Shown piece after piece: positions 26,728 through 36,338 of a stretch of DNA of 54,321 bases (within the stretch, counting starts at the first letter, position 1; each line of letters opens with the position of its first letter). This DNA is from Fluviicola sp. (GTDB lineage Bacteria > Bacteroidota > Bacteroidia > Flavobacteriales_D > Crocinitomicaceae), in assembly GCA_031260455.1 (NCBI GenBank), contig JAIRJW010000033.1:1-54321 (forward strand), in the 5' to 3' direction. The translations under genes were made by a program, and so were the position numbers. The notes below the pieces were generated by a model that made no database searches, was not told the DNA's origin, and worked only from the letters and a program-made list of their open reading frames with translations.

Positions 26728-28617
26728 ATGAAAACAGGGCAAATTCATGTGTCAACGGAAAATATCTTTCCGATTATCAAAAAATTCTTGTATTCCGATC
26801 ACGAGATTTTCTTACGGGAATTGGTTTCAAATGCCGTAGATGCCAGCCAGAAGCTGAAAGTACTTTCTTCTGCAGGAGAATACAATGGCGAACTGGGAGA
26901 GTTGAAAGTGGAAGTGCTGTTAGATAAAGAAGCAAAGACTCTGACCATTCGCGATAATGGAATCGGGATGACCTCTGAAGAAATTGATAAATACATCAAC
27001 CAGATTGCCTTTTCCGGTGCTGAGGAATTCGTGAAGCAATATGAAGGAAAAGACGGATCAGAAAACATTATCGGGCATTTCGGACTGGGATTTTATTCCG
27101 CATTTATGGTTGCTGAGAAAGTACAGATCAGGACCTTGTCGCGCCATGAAGGCGCCCAGGCAGTTCAGTGGGAAAGTAACGGCTCACCGGAATTTACCCT
27201 GACGGACATTGAAAAAGATACCCGGGGAACAGATATTGTGTTATTTATTAACGAAGAATCTTCAGAATTCCTGGACAAATCACGCATCCAGGGTATTTTG
27301 GACAAATATTGTAAATTCCTTCCAATCCCGGTGTTCTTCGGAACAAAAGTGGAATACATCGATTCGCCTGAGGGAGAAAAAGACGAAGATGGAAAAATAA
27401 AACGGGTTTCCATTGATGTGCCGAACCAGGTGAACAACCCGAAACCGGCATGGACCGTCGCTCCTGTTGAGCTGAAAGACGAAGATTATGCTTCATTCTA
27501 TCACGAGTTGTACCCGATGTCGTTTGAAGAACCTTTGTTTCACATTCATTTGAACGTAGATTATCCGTTCAACCTGACAGGAATTCTGTACTTCCCGAAA
27601 ATCAGAGAAAACGTAGAAGTACAGCGAAACAAAATCAACCTGTACTCGAATCAGGTATTCATTACGGATTCTGTGGCGGAAATCGTACCGGAATTTTTGA
27701 CCTTGCTTCACGGGGTAATTGATTCTCCGGACATCCCGCTGAATGTTTCCCGGTCTTATCTGCAAAGCGACGGAAACGTAAAAAAGATTTCAGCTCATAT
27801 TACCAAGAAAGTAGCGGATAAACTGGCAGAGATGTTTAAAAAAGACCGGGCGGATTTCGAATCCAAATGGGATGATCTGAAGATCTTCGTAGAGTACGGA
27901 ATGCTTTCGGATGACAAATTTGCAGAAAAAGCAAAGCAGTTTGCCCTGATTAAAAATACAGATGGAAAGTATTACACAATCGAAGAACTGAAAGAGCAGA
28001 TTGCTCCGCTTCAAACGGACAAAAATAATAAAGTCATAGTACTTTACACGCATAGCAAAGAAGAGCATTTCTCTTTTGTAAAACAGGCTAAAGACCGTGG
28101 TTATCAGGTTGCTTTGATCGATGGGCCTCTTGCATCTCACTGGATTTCGAAGATCGAACAAACTTTTGAAAACCTTTCCTTTGCACGTGTGGATGCAGGT
28201 GCCTTGGATCAGTTGATTGAGAAAGAAGGAGAATTGCCTTCGAAACTGACCGAAGAGCAGCAAACCATATTGAAACCTCTGTTCGAATCAGCAGTTGATA
28301 ACCAGAAATTCAAAGTGGAATTCAAATCCATGAGCGAAACGGATGCGCCGATCATCGTAACACAGCCGGAATTTATCCGTCGTATGGTGGAACAGCAGAA
28401 ATACGGTGGTGGAGGTTTCTTCGGAGCTTTCCCTGAAACATACAACTTGGTTGTGAATACGAACCATCAGAAAGTAGAATCTTTGCTGACATTATCGGAT
28501 GAAACGGAAAAATCCGCTAAAGTGAAGCAGTTGACAGACCTGGCCTTGCTTGCCCAGGGAATGCTGAAAGGAGAAGGATTGAATCAATTTATAGAGCGAA
28601 GTATCTCATTTGTTTAA
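26728..28617 (+). CDS. htpG: Chaperone HtpG (bacterial Hsp90)
   Basis: ATP-dependent cytoplasmic chaperone. The start at ATG 26728 gives MKTGQIHVSTENIF and 629 residues, the usual length; frames upstream of it lie inside the promoter. The GHKL ATPase domain has Glu31 and Asn35 in RELVSNAVDA, the DNGIGM motif (76-81) and the lid GHFGLGFYS (116-124). The middle domain includes the RSYLQ-type arginine segment (NVSRSYLQSD). The C-terminal dimerisation domain is complete. It appears to be under a sigma-54 promoter and is followed by a terminator and then a TerB-DnaJ gene. Confidence 0.97.
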   Translation: MKTGQIHVSTENIFPIIKKFLYSDHEIFLRELVSNAVDASQKLKVLSSAGEYNGELGELKVEVLLDKEAKTLTIRDNGIGMTSEEIDKYINQIAFSGAEEFVKQYEGKDGSENIIGHFGLGFYSAFMVAEKVQIRTLSRHEGAQAVQWESNGSPEFTLTDIEKDTRGTDIVLFINEESSEFLDKSRIQGILDKYCKFLPIPVFFGTKVEYIDSPEGEKDEDGKIKRVSIDVPNQVNNPKPAWTVAPVELKDEDYASFYHELYPMSFEEPLFHIHLNVDYPFNLTGILYFPKIRENVEVQRNKINLYSNQVFITDSVAEIVPEFLTLLHGVIDSPDIPLNVSRSYLQSDGNVKKISAHITKKVADKLAEMFKKDRADFESKWDDLKIFVEYGMLSDDKFAEKAKQFALIKNTDGKYYTIEELKEQIAPLQTDKNNKVIVLYTHSKEEHFSFVKQAKDRGYQVALIDGPLASHWISKIEQTFENLSFARVDAGALDQLIEKEGELPSKLTEEQQTILKPLFESAVDNQKFKVEFKSMSETDAPIIVTQPEFIRRMVEQQKYGGGGFFGAFPETYNLVVNTNHQKVESLLTLSDETEKSAKVKQLTDLALLAQGMLKGEGLNQFIERSISFV

Positions 28618-28625
28618 TCAATAGC

Positions 28626-28662
28626 AGTTCCCGCGTCTTTCAGGCGTGGGAACTTTATTTTA
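28626..28662 (+). terminator. Terminator of htpG
   Basis: AGTTCCCGCG (28626-28635) pairs with CGTGGGAACT (28645-28654) with one wobble and is followed by TTATTTTAT. The next gene starts with GTG only a few bases later. Confidence 0.8.
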
Positions 28663-28667
28663 TCAGG

Positions 28668-29441
28668 GTGTATAGTATCATTTTAGCAATAGTTGCGTTT
28701 GCAATTTCAGGTGGAAAATTTTTGCCTGCCTTGCTCGGATTTCTGATCGGGGGAGTGGTGGATCAGGTAGTCCGTGCAAGAAGGAACCCTGGTTCTGAAA
28801 ACGGAGGTGAGTCCCGCCAGTCGTTCCAGGATATTTTTGAATATTATACGCAGCAAACCCGGCGTTACGATTTCCCCACCCAACTGCTTGCACTTTCGGC
28901 TTATATGATGAAAAGCGATGGAAAAGTGGTAAAATCCGAACTGAATTTTGTGAAGTCCTTTTTGGCACAGCAGTTCGGCAATCAGTTCAACACGTCGCAT
29001 TTACAGACACTGAAGCATTTTCTGGGTGCTCCCTCCATTCCGATCGATCAGATTTGTATGGATATCTGTATGCGTGCCCGGGTGGAGATTCGGATTCAGC
29101 TGTTACATTACTTGTTTGGAATTGCCCAGTCTGACGGACAAGTTTCCGAACAGGAAATTACAACCCTGCAATACCTGGCGAATTTATTACAAGTTCCGCC
29201 AATGGATTTCCGATCCGTTCAGGGAATGTTCAAACAAAACCTTAATGCGGATTACGAAATCCTGGGGATCGATGAATCTGCCGCGGATGATGAGGTGAAG
29301 AAGGCTTATCGCCAGATGGCTGTGCGTTACCATCCGGATAAAGTGACTTCTTTGGGAGAGGAATACCAGAAGGGTGCAAAGGAAAAATTCCAACGAATCC
29401 AGGAAGCTTATGACAATATTAAAAAAGCGAGGGGTTTGTAG
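28668..29441 (+). CDS. TerB-DnaJ (DjlA-like) co-chaperone
   Basis: The 257-residue protein has an N-terminal hydrophobic segment (residues 2-30, rich in Ile, Ala and Gly), a TerB-like helical domain (about 65-180) and a C-terminal J domain with the invariant HPD at 222-224 that stimulates DnaK. This order (membrane anchor, TerB, J domain) is that of DjlA. The GTG at 28668 is the best start because it begins the hydrophobic anchor, but it lies almost against the htpG terminator. The gene may depend on readthrough from htpG. Its pairing with htpG fits a chaperone unit. Confidence 0.88.
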   Translation: MYSIILAIVAFAISGGKFLPALLGFLIGGVVDQVVRARRNPGSENGGESRQSFQDIFEYYTQQTRRYDFPTQLLALSAYMMKSDGKVVKSELNFVKSFLAQQFGNQFNTSHLQTLKHFLGAPSIPIDQICMDICMRARVEIRIQLLHYLFGIAQSDGQVSEQEITTLQYLANLLQVPPMDFRSVQGMFKQNLNADYEILGIDESAADDEVKKAYRQMAVRYHPDKVTSLGEEYQKGAKEKFQRIQEAYDNIKKARGL

Positions 29442-29590
29442 TGTTTTTAATTGAATTTGTACACCTGTTTTCAGGATGTTGAAAAATGAATACAAACCTG
29501 TTTCGAATTTATTCAGAGTCAAGGGAATAGTTGACTGATTGATTAGTTTAAGATAATTGAAAATTCATTTTTTTTTGTGCTAAATTTTTG

Positions 29591-29598
29591 TACGTTTG
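29591..29598 (+). promoter_or_regulatory. -7 box of the adhesin gene (TACGTTTG)
   Basis: TACGTTTG matches TAnnTTTG, 52 bp before the ATG. A perfect 7-bp inverted repeat TGTGTAA-N10-TTACACA (29597-29620) overlaps the likely transcription start. Confidence 0.6.
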
Positions 29599-29650
29599 TG
29601 TAATCCTGATTTGTTACACAAGCCCAACATTTGGGTAATACTCATGTTAG

Positions 29651-32600
29651 ATGAAAGAAGTACTACATACTACTCTCCAAAAAGTAAGTGCTCAACTTGC
29701 TCAGTTATCCGGCTCCATGTTATTTTTGTTGCTGTCAGTAATCGCTCAAAACCAGTCTTTTTCCCAGATGAAGCCGAAAGAAAATCGTTTGAATGGTTTT
29801 CAGACACGTGAAGTCAAAAATCTGGAAGCCTGGAAAAAATTCAACTCTCCGGAATTTTATTCGCATCCTGAATTCGGAAAACTTCCTGACAATGCACCAT
29901 GTGAAAACTGTGTGGAAGTGCTGGAAAAACGAAAAGTGGATGAACGTTATTTTATAAATGTTTCAGACAACCAGGAGTTTTATACCCAAAAAGCACTTGG
30001 GGATTTACACCAATGGGTGAACGGACAATGGATTTCCATTGAACACGAATTGCATCCTGTTTCAGGTATGCGGTATGAATCCGGTTATTTACTGGACCAG
30101 GCCGCGATTGATTTTGCTGCGAAACGAACGGAATTGAAAACTGCAAATGGAACTTTTCAGTTCAACAACTGGAAACTGGTGGTGGTACGAAACGGAGAAG
30201 AGTCAGAAGCTTTGGCGGCAAACTGGTCTGATTATACTGTTGGTCCTGATGGTGCATTGGTTCGCAATATTTTTCCGGGAATTAATGCAGAAATGATCGT
30301 TTTGCGTGGAGCAATCAAGACGAGTTTCATTATCAAATCTAATGAATTCGGAGTTTTTGACAACTTGCTGTTCCGGGAAGAGCTGGAAGGGCTCAACGCG
30401 CTTCATGCAGAATTTACAAATGGAACTTATACGCAAGGAATTGGAAATTTGAAATTGCTTTCCGGATCAACGGAACTGGCGCTGATGGATGAAGGAAAAT
30501 TGTATGCGAAAAACAGCCCGAAAGACCTGGCGCGTTCGGCAGCCTACAAAATACACGCAAATAAGATTGATTTGGTTGTCGATTATTCATGGATCAATCA
30601 AAATATCGATTTATATCAGTTGGTTGTGGATCCGCTCGTAACCGGAACCGGAACTCTGGCCCAGGCTTCTATTACCGGTTCGAGGTACAATGCAACCTGT
30701 ACCTTTGCCACTTCCTGTGATTATAACTTGGTGGTTCCTTGTCCGGCGAATGCCACTTTTACAGATGCAACATTCTCCTTTACCTATACCGCTAACGGGA
30801 TCTTATGCTGGTTGCAGGATGGAGCCATGCGTATCGGAACAGGCTCCTGTATTAGCCCGTCTGCAACAGGATATTACTGGTTTTGTAACGGAATTGGGGG
30901 TGGAAATTGTTCCGCAACGAATCAATCCGTTTTTTCGGATCTTTCATCTTGTATGCCAGCTCCTGGTTGTGTTGCACAGAATGTGACTTTTACCTTGAAA
31001 TTCTATCGTTCCTGTTATGGAGCAACCGGGTGTTCAAACGCCTGTATCGGTGCAGGATCTCCCTGGGTGATGAACGTAACAGGTAGAACGCTGGAATATA
31101 CGAATCAAACAACACCGGTTACACTATCGGGAACAACTGTTTGTCAGGGAGGAACTCTGACAGCTTCTACTTCTGCTGCTTATGGAGTTCCCGGTTATAC
31201 TTACAACTGGAGTTTCAATCCTACCGGTACACCAAGCGTGGGAACCGGGACAAGTACTGGTATTTCATTCCCGACGTCCGGAACCGTTACACTTTATTCT
31301 ATTGTAACCGATGCTTGTGGAAATCAGGTCACCAGTAGCAGAACCATAACAGTGACACCGGGAACTCCACCAACGATTACAGCCGGAGGACCTACAACTT
31401 TCTGTGCTGGGAATAGCGTGGTTTTGACTTCGTCATCCGCTACGGGAAATACCTGGTCAACAGGAGCTACAACACAATCAATCACTGTTTCTGCAAGTGG
31501 CTCTTATATGGTTACTACTTCCGGCAGTGGTTGTTCCGCCACTTCTGCAGCTACAGTGGTTACGGTGAATCCCATTCCTGCAACTCCTGCTATCACAGCC
31601 AGTGGACCTACGACATTTTGTTCAGGAGGTTCAATTACGTTAACTTCATCATCGGCAACCGGAAATATCTGGTCAACTGGAGAAACCACACAATCCATTA
31701 CAGTTACCACCAGTGGAACTTATTCTGTGACAGTGTCTTCTAATGGTTGCACTTCGTCTGCAGTTTCAACAACTGTTACGGTGAGTCCGGTTCCTGCTGT
31801 GCCAACGATTACAGCCGGAGGACCTACAACTTTCTGTTCCGGAAATAACGTGGTTTTGACTTCGTCATCCGCTGCGGGAAATACCTGGTCAACGGGAGCT
31901 GCAACACAATCAATTACAGTTACCGCTTCCGGTTCTTATACCGTCACGGTAACCAACGGATCGGGTTGTTCTGCCACTTCTGCGGCAACCACTGTAACCG
32001 TTAATCCAGTTCCTGCTGTTCCAACGATTACAGCCGGAGGACCTACAACTTTCTGTTCCGGAAATAACGTGGTTTTGACTTCGTCATCCGCTACTGGAAA
32101 TACTTGGTCAACGGGAGCTACAACACAATCAATCACAGTTACTGCTTCCGGTTCTTATACCGTCATGGTAACCAACGGATCAGGTTGTTCTGCCACTTCT
32201 GCGACAACCACTGTAACCGTTAATCCGGTTCCCGCTGTTCCAACGATTACAGCAAGTGATTCAACTACTTTCTGTTCCGGAAATAATGTAGTTTTGACTT
32301 CGTCATCCGCTGCGGGAAATACCTGGTCAACGGGAGTTACAGCACAATCAATCACAGTTACCACTTCCGGAACTTATACTGTTACGGTAACCAACGGATC
32401 AGGTTGTTCTGCCACTTCTGCGGTAACCACTGTAACCGTTAATCCAGTTCCTGCTGTTCCAACGATTACAGCCGGAGGACCTACAACTTTCTGTTCCGGA
32501 AATAACGTAGTTTTGACTTCGTCATCCGCTACTGGAAATACTTGGTCAACGGGAGCTACAACACAATCAATTACAGCTACCACTTCCGGAACTTATACCG

Positions 32601-33907
32601 TCACGGTTTCAAACGGTTTTTGTTCCGTGGTCTCTGTAGGAACAACGATCACGGTGAACCCGCTTCCAATTGTTGCGGCTTCCAGTAACGGGCCTCTGTG
32701 TGTGGGTGATGAGCTGGATTTAGCAGCTACTGGAGCAGGAGGCGGAACATTTAGCTGGACTGGCCCGAACGGATTCAGTTCGGCGCTTCAGAACCCAATT
32801 GTTGCGGCTGTTACAGCAGTTGATTTCGGAACCTATACCGTTACCCTGACAGTGAATTCTTGCTCATCTTCGGCAATAACGACTGTGACATTGAACCCGG
32901 GAAATTCTACCGCGATCAATTCGGTCGGGGCTTTCTGTGAGAATGGAGCAGCAGTTCTGCTTACCCCCGTAACTCCGGGAGGAAGCTGGTCTGGAACGGG
33001 AATTGTCAATGCTGCAACCGGCTTGTTTGATCCGGGTGTTGCCGGAACAGGATCACATGTGATCACTTATGATATTCCGGGATCCTGTGCGGGACCTTCT
33101 ACTATAACTATTGTCGTAAATGCGGCTCCGGTTGTCGGTTTTTCAGCTGACAAGTTGTCCGGTTGCCCTCCTTTGAATGTTGTTTTTACGAATTCAACAC
33201 CTTTAACGGTAAATGCTGTATGGAATTTTGGTAACGGACAATCGTCAACTTCCGTTGGAACAGGTACCACAAGTTTTCTTTCGCAAGGTTGTTACAATAT
33301 TTCTTTGTCTGTGACGGATAATAACGGATGTACGGGGACTATGACGAAGCCTAACTTGGTTTGTGTAAATCCGGAAGCAACGGCGGCATTTACTCCGTCT
33401 CCTTACGAAGCAACAGTTACCAGCCCTGAAATTCAGTTTATCAATCATTCAGCGAATGCAAGTTCTTATATCTGGCTTTTTGGTGATGGCGGAACTTCTG
33501 CTGCTTTTTCGCCAGTACATGCTTATGGTCCGGTTACTGGAGATTACCTGGTGAAACTAGTTGCTACGAATGCGTTCGGTTGTTTGGACACAGCCAGCGT
33601 GATTGTCCGCATTCTTGACGAATTGATTTACTATGTTCCGAATTGTTTCACTCCGAACGGAGATGAACATAATAATACGTTCCAACCGGTATTTACTTCC
33701 GGGTTTGACATATATAGCTTTACGATGAACATCTTCGACAGGTGGGGAGAGCTGATTTGGGAAAGCCATGATCCGCAGGCAGCTTGGGATGGAACTTACA
33801 ATGGAACAATTGTTCCGGAAGGAGCTTATACCTGGACAGTTACTTTCAGAGATTCGAATAACGATAAAAAGTATACCGCAAAAGGACATCTGACAGTGAT
33901 GAGGTAA
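29651..33907 (+). CDS. Giant secreted adhesin with Ig-like repeats and T9SS type B sorting domain
   Basis: A 1418-residue surface or secreted protein. Order: signal peptide (about 1-39, hydrophobic LFLLLSVIAQ), an N-terminal region (to about 340) of unknown fold, a Cys-rich segment (about 345-480), and six Ig-like repeats of 72-73 residues (about 574-1010), each with TFCSGNNVVLTSSS-like and GNTWSTG motifs. Strand-rich and PKD-like domains follow (VWNFGNGQSS, YIWLFGDGG). The end is the gliding-motility-associated C-terminal domain: NCFTPNGDEHNN, FDRWGELIWES, VPEGAYTWTVTF. This domain targets the protein through the type IX system in the type B mode. It is probably an adhesin or motility-related surface protein; no T9SS gene lies nearby. 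It is Thr/Ser-rich. Confidence 0.93.
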   Translation: MKEVLHTTLQKVSAQLAQLSGSMLFLLLSVIAQNQSFSQMKPKENRLNGFQTREVKNLEAWKKFNSPEFYSHPEFGKLPDNAPCENCVEVLEKRKVDERYFINVSDNQEFYTQKALGDLHQWVNGQWISIEHELHPVSGMRYESGYLLDQAAIDFAAKRTELKTANGTFQFNNWKLVVVRNGEESEALAANWSDYTVGPDGALVRNIFPGINAEMIVLRGAIKTSFIIKSNEFGVFDNLLFREELEGLNALHAEFTNGTYTQGIGNLKLLSGSTELALMDEGKLYAKNSPKDLARSAAYKIHANKIDLVVDYSWINQNIDLYQLVVDPLVTGTGTLAQASITGSRYNATCTFATSCDYNLVVPCPANATFTDATFSFTYTANGILCWLQDGAMRIGTGSCISPSATGYYWFCNGIGGGNCSATNQSVFSDLSSCMPAPGCVAQNVTFTLKFYRSCYGATGCSNACIGAGSPWVMNVTGRTLEYTNQTTPVTLSGTTVCQGGTLTASTSAAYGVPGYTYNWSFNPTGTPSVGTGTSTGISFPTSGTVTLYSIVTDACGNQVTSSRTITVTPGTPPTITAGGPTTFCAGNSVVLTSSSATGNTWSTGATTQSITVSASGSYMVTTSGSGCSATSAATVVTVNPIPATPAITASGPTTFCSGGSITLTSSSATGNIWSTGETTQSITVTTSGTYSVTVSSNGCTSSAVSTTVTVSPVPAVPTITAGGPTTFCSGNNVVLTSSSAAGNTWSTGAATQSITVTASGSYTVTVTNGSGCSATSAATTVTVNPVPAVPTITAGGPTTFCSGNNVVLTSSSATGNTWSTGATTQSITVTASGSYTVMVTNGSGCSATSATTTVTVNPVPAVPTITASDSTTFCSGNNVVLTSSSAAGNTWSTGVTAQSITVTTSGTYTVTVTNGSGCSATSAVTTVTVNPVPAVPTITAGGPTTFCSGNNVVLTSSSATGNTWSTGATTQSITATTSGTYTVTVSNGFCSVVSVGTTITVNPLPIVAASSNGPLCVGDELDLAATGAGGGTFSWTGPNGFSSALQNPIVAAVTAVDFGTYTVTLTVNSCSSSAITTVTLNPGNSTAINSVGAFCENGAAVLLTPVTPGGSWSGTGIVNAATGLFDPGVAGTGSHVITYDIPGSCAGPSTITIVVNAAPVVGFSADKLSGCPPLNVVFTNSTPLTVNAVWNFGNGQSSTSVGTGTTSFLSQGCYNISLSVTDNNGCTGTMTKPNLVCVNPEATAAFTPSPYEATVTSPEIQFINHSANASSYIWLFGDGGTSAAFSPVHAYGPVTGDYLVKLVATNAFGCLDTASVIVRILDELIYYVPNCFTPNGDEHNNTFQPVFTSGFDIYSFTMNIFDRWGELIWESHDPQAAWDGTYNGTIVPEGAYTWTVTFRDSNNDKKYTAKGHLTVMR
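31372..32676 (+). repeat. Six tandem coding repeats, about 219 bp each
   Basis: Repeat starts fall near 31372, 31588, 31804, 32023, 32242 and 32461. The last four have an exact 219-bp period and are nearly identical at DNA level, while repeats 1 and 2 are more diverged and slightly shorter (216 bp). They encode the Ig-like modules of the adhesin. Confidence 0.9.
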
Positions 33908-33942
33908 ATAAAAATACTTTTACTTTCAGGGCTGCGAATTTT

Positions 33943-34656
33943 TTATGATAATTTTCCGAGAGCGAACATCACCAGTTGTTTGCTCAGGTCGTATGCATTT
34001 TCCCTCCAATCGGCAATAGTGCGTGTTTGAATGCGTTCATTGTGTAATGTCATGTTGGAAGCAACACATAATAGGGTATCATCTGCAAGTTCATTCAACA
34101 AGTCTTCAAAAATGTGCATGGCTCTGAAAGGAGTATCCATAAATAATTGAGTTTCTCCGGATCTGCGCGCACGTTGTTCCAGATCCTTCAGCTTACGGAT
34201 ACGCTCTTTTTGATCCTTGGGTAAGTATCCGTGAAAAGTAAAAAGCTGGCCGTTGAAACCGCTCCCGATCAGGGTGAGCAGGATGGAGCTTGGACCAACA
34301 GTGGGACAAACCTGGATTTCGTTTTCATGAGCCAGAGAAACCAGTACTGCTCCGGGGTCTGCAATTCCCGCACAACCCGCCTCACTGATAATTCCCACGT
34401 TTTTTCCCGTTTTCATTGCTTTGATGAGGTGGTATATGTCAGAAGAAACAGTGGCTTTGTTCAAAACAAAGAATTCCGATTCGTCAATGGGAAAGGTACG
34501 ATCAATCTTGCGCAGCAATCTGCGGGCAGATTTAATATCTTCGACTGCAAAAACTCTTAACTGAACAGCGATCTGGGCTACTCCCTGGGGAATGATGTCT
34601 TCTGTAGTTTCCCCTCCAAGGGTATTTGGAATCAGGTATAATTTTCCTGCACTCAT
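33943..34656 (-). CDS. RsmI-like tetrapyrrole-methylase-family methyltransferase
   Basis: A 237-residue SAM-dependent methyltransferase of the class III fold. It begins GKLYLIPNTLG, carries ISEAGCAGIADPG (about 90-102) and VGPSSILLTLIGSGF (about 120-134), as in RsmI, which 2'-O-methylates C1402 of 16S rRNA. It is about 40 residues shorter than E. coli RsmI and lacks its C-terminal extension. Bacteroidota often carry such a second, shorter homologue, so the substrate is uncertain. It overlaps by 4 bp the upstream phosphatase gene and is the last gene of that operon. Confidence 0.87.
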   Translation of the reverse strand: MSAGKLYLIPNTLGGETTEDIIPQGVAQIAVQLRVFAVEDIKSARRLLRKIDRTFPIDESEFFVLNKATVSSDIYHLIKAMKTGKNVGIISEAGCAGIADPGAVLVSLAHENEIQVCPTVGPSSILLTLIGSGFNGQLFTFHGYLPKDQKERIRKLKDLEQRARRSGETQLFMDTPFRAMHIFEDLLNELADDTLLCVASNMTLHNERIQTRTIADWRENAYDLSKQLVMFALGKLS

Positions 34657-35123
34657 TGTTTTACGATTAATTGATTGTTGATAAGGAAAGCTTCGGTTGC
34701 TTCGTCCAGTAATTCGATTACTTCTCTGAAATTCGCTTCGGTTCCGTAATAGGGATCCGGAACTTCCAGGTTTTTCCCGGGATGAAGCTCATTGAGCAGC
34801 AATCGCACTTTTTGTTTGTCTTCTTTGTTTCGTGCCAGGTCCAGGATATTTTTCAGATTACTCTGGTCCATGGCAAAGATGATATCATAGTGATCGAAAT
34901 CGGTAACTGAAAACTGGCGGGCTCTCAACTCGTCAATAGATATGCCATATTCAAGCGAAAGTTTTCTCATGCGGTGATCCGGTTTTTCTCCAACATGGTA
35001 ATTGGCTGTTCCAGCCGAATCAATTTCAAGAGATAAGCCCAGTTTTTTATTTTTGTGTCTCAGCCAACCATCCGCCATCGGAGAACGGCATATATTTCCC
35101 AGGCAAACCATTAAAATGCGCAT
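34653..35123 (-). CDS. Low-molecular-weight protein-tyrosine phosphatase
   Basis: A cytoplasmic phosphatase of 156 residues from the ATG at 35123 (MRILMVCLGNICRSP). The P-loop CLGNICR gives nucleophile Cys7 and Arg13, and the general-acid Asp is in DPYYG (about residue 128). In bacteria such enzymes act on phosphotyrosine proteins or on arginine phosphates; the substrate is unknown here. An ATG at 35135 in the same frame is also possible. Operon with the RsmI-like gene, 4-bp overlap. Confidence 0.93.
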   Translation of the reverse strand: MRILMVCLGNICRSPMADGWLRHKNKKLGLSLEIDSAGTANYHVGEKPDHRMRKLSLEYGISIDELRARQFSVTDFDHYDIIFAMDQSNLKNILDLARNKEDKQKVRLLLNELHPGKNLEVPDPYYGTEANFREVIELLDEATEAFLINNQLIVKQ

Positions 35124-35144
35124 AGAATTGTTCATTATCGGATG

Positions 35145-35152
35145 CAAAATTA
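35145..35152 (-). promoter_or_regulatory. -7 box of the phosphatase operon (TAATTTTG)
   Basis: The minus strand reads TAATTTTG, matching TAnnTTTG, 21 bp upstream of the ATG at 35123. The region is AT-rich, so a chance match is possible. Confidence 0.45.
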
Positions 35153-35468
35153 CCTTATTTTCCCGATTAAGAGTTTGTTTAAAAATTTTTCTATAGCGTT
35201 ATTATCAGTTTGAAAAAGCTCTTTTTGTTAAAATTAGTATCAAATAATCCGTTATTCTCTAAAATTTCAATTTCGAAAATAACTGTTTCTTAATTTTCAA
35301 ATCCTTTCCCTGAAAAATTTAGCAAAAATCTAAAACGAAATTTTCGTTGATTCATACAATTTGTTAGCTTAAACAAACAGTTTATTCATTTAACATTTTT
35401 TGATTGTAAAGAACACAACTAACGAAATCTAATAATCGTTATATTCATGTAGATCAATTGTAAAGGCC
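35153..35468. other. AT-rich region upstream of rpoD
   Basis: No gene seen. It contains a short inverted repeat AACGAAA-T-TTTCGTT (35334-35348). No exact TAnnTTTG box stands out for rpoD; TATATTCA (about 35440-35447) is the nearest. The leader may be long. Confidence 0.45.
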
Positions 35469-36338
35469 ATGAGACAGTTAAAGATTGTAAAGCAGGTTAC
35501 CAATCGGGAAACAGCCTCTCTCGATAAATATCTTCAGGAAATTGGCCGTGTTGAATTAATTAGTGCAGATGAAGAAGTGGAGCTGGCAAAACGGATCAAA
35601 GCGGGAGACAAAAAAGCCCTTGAACGTTTGACCAAAGCAAATCTTCGCTTTGTGGTTTCTGTGTCGAAGCAATATCAGAATCAGGGCTTGTCGCTTCCGG
35701 ATTTAATTAATGAAGGAAATCTGGGTTTGATTAAAGCAGCAGAACGTTTCGATGAGACTCGTGGCTTCAAGTTCATTTCGTATGCAGTTTGGTGGATTCG
35801 CCAATCGATACTACAAGCTTTAGCGGAGCAGGCTAGAATTGTTCGTCTTCCGTTGAACAAGATCGGTACGATCAATAAAATAAACAGAGCATACAGTGAG
35901 CTGGAGCAATTGTATGAACGCCCCCCTTCTGCAGATGAACTGGCAGAATACCTCGAGTGTTCCATAGATGATGTGCGCCAGTCTTTGGCAAATACAGCCC
36001 GTCACTTATCGATGGATGCTCCGCTGGTAGATGGAGATGAAAGCTCATCCAGCATGTATGACGTATTGCCGAATGATTCATTGCCAAGTCCTGAAAATGA
36101 ACTGACCAGGGAGTCCCTGAGGAAAGAAATCGAACGCTCTTTGTCTTCCTTATCCGGGAGAGAAGGAGATGTCGTGAGACTTTATTACGGTTTGAACGGA
36201 AAACATCCTCTGACACTTGAAGAAATCGGAGATTTATTCGATTTGACAAGAGAAAGAGTACGACAAATAAAAGAAAAAGCAATTCGACGGTTAAAACATA
36301 CATCCCGAAGCCGGATGCTTAAATCATACTTGGGTTAA
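35469..36338 (+). CDS. rpoD: Primary RNA polymerase sigma factor (Bacteroidota RpoD)
   Basis: Housekeeping sigma factor that directs RNA polymerase to TAnnTTTG/TTTG promoters. The 289 residues start [14 protein letters not shown], as in Bacteroidota primary sigma factors, which lack region 1.1 and the large non-conserved insertion. Region 1.2 ([16 protein letters not shown]), region 2 ([28 protein letters not shown]), region 3 and region 4 ([19 protein letters not shown]) are all present. The stop overlaps the convergent priA stop by 4 bp. A stress sigma is less likely given length and the N-terminus. Confidence 0.96.
   Translation: MRQLKIVKQVTNRETASLDKYLQEIGRVELISADEEVELAKRIKAGDKKALERLTKANLRFVVSVSKQYQNQGLSLPDLINEGNLGLIKAAERFDETRGFKFISYAVWWIRQSILQALAEQARIVRLPLNKIGTINKINRAYSELEQLYERPPSADELAEYLECSIDDVRQSLANTARHLSMDAPLVDGDESSSSMYDVLPNDSLPSPENELTRESLRKEIERSLSSLSGREGDVVRLYYGLNGKHPLTLEEIGDLFDLTRERVRQIKEKAIRRLKHTSRSRMLKSYLG

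Noticed and set aside
26574..26927. A 117-codon frame starting upstream of htpG
   Set aside because: It overlaps the sigma-54 promoter and htpG in another frame and has no conserved features.
31372..32676. Possible CRISPR or satellite array
   Set aside because: The 219-bp units are in frame and encode Ig-like modules; there are no short repeats with unique spacers.
31504..33270. Several long antisense frames opposite the adhesin repeats
   Set aside because: They recur with the repeat period and reflect codon bias of the coding strand.
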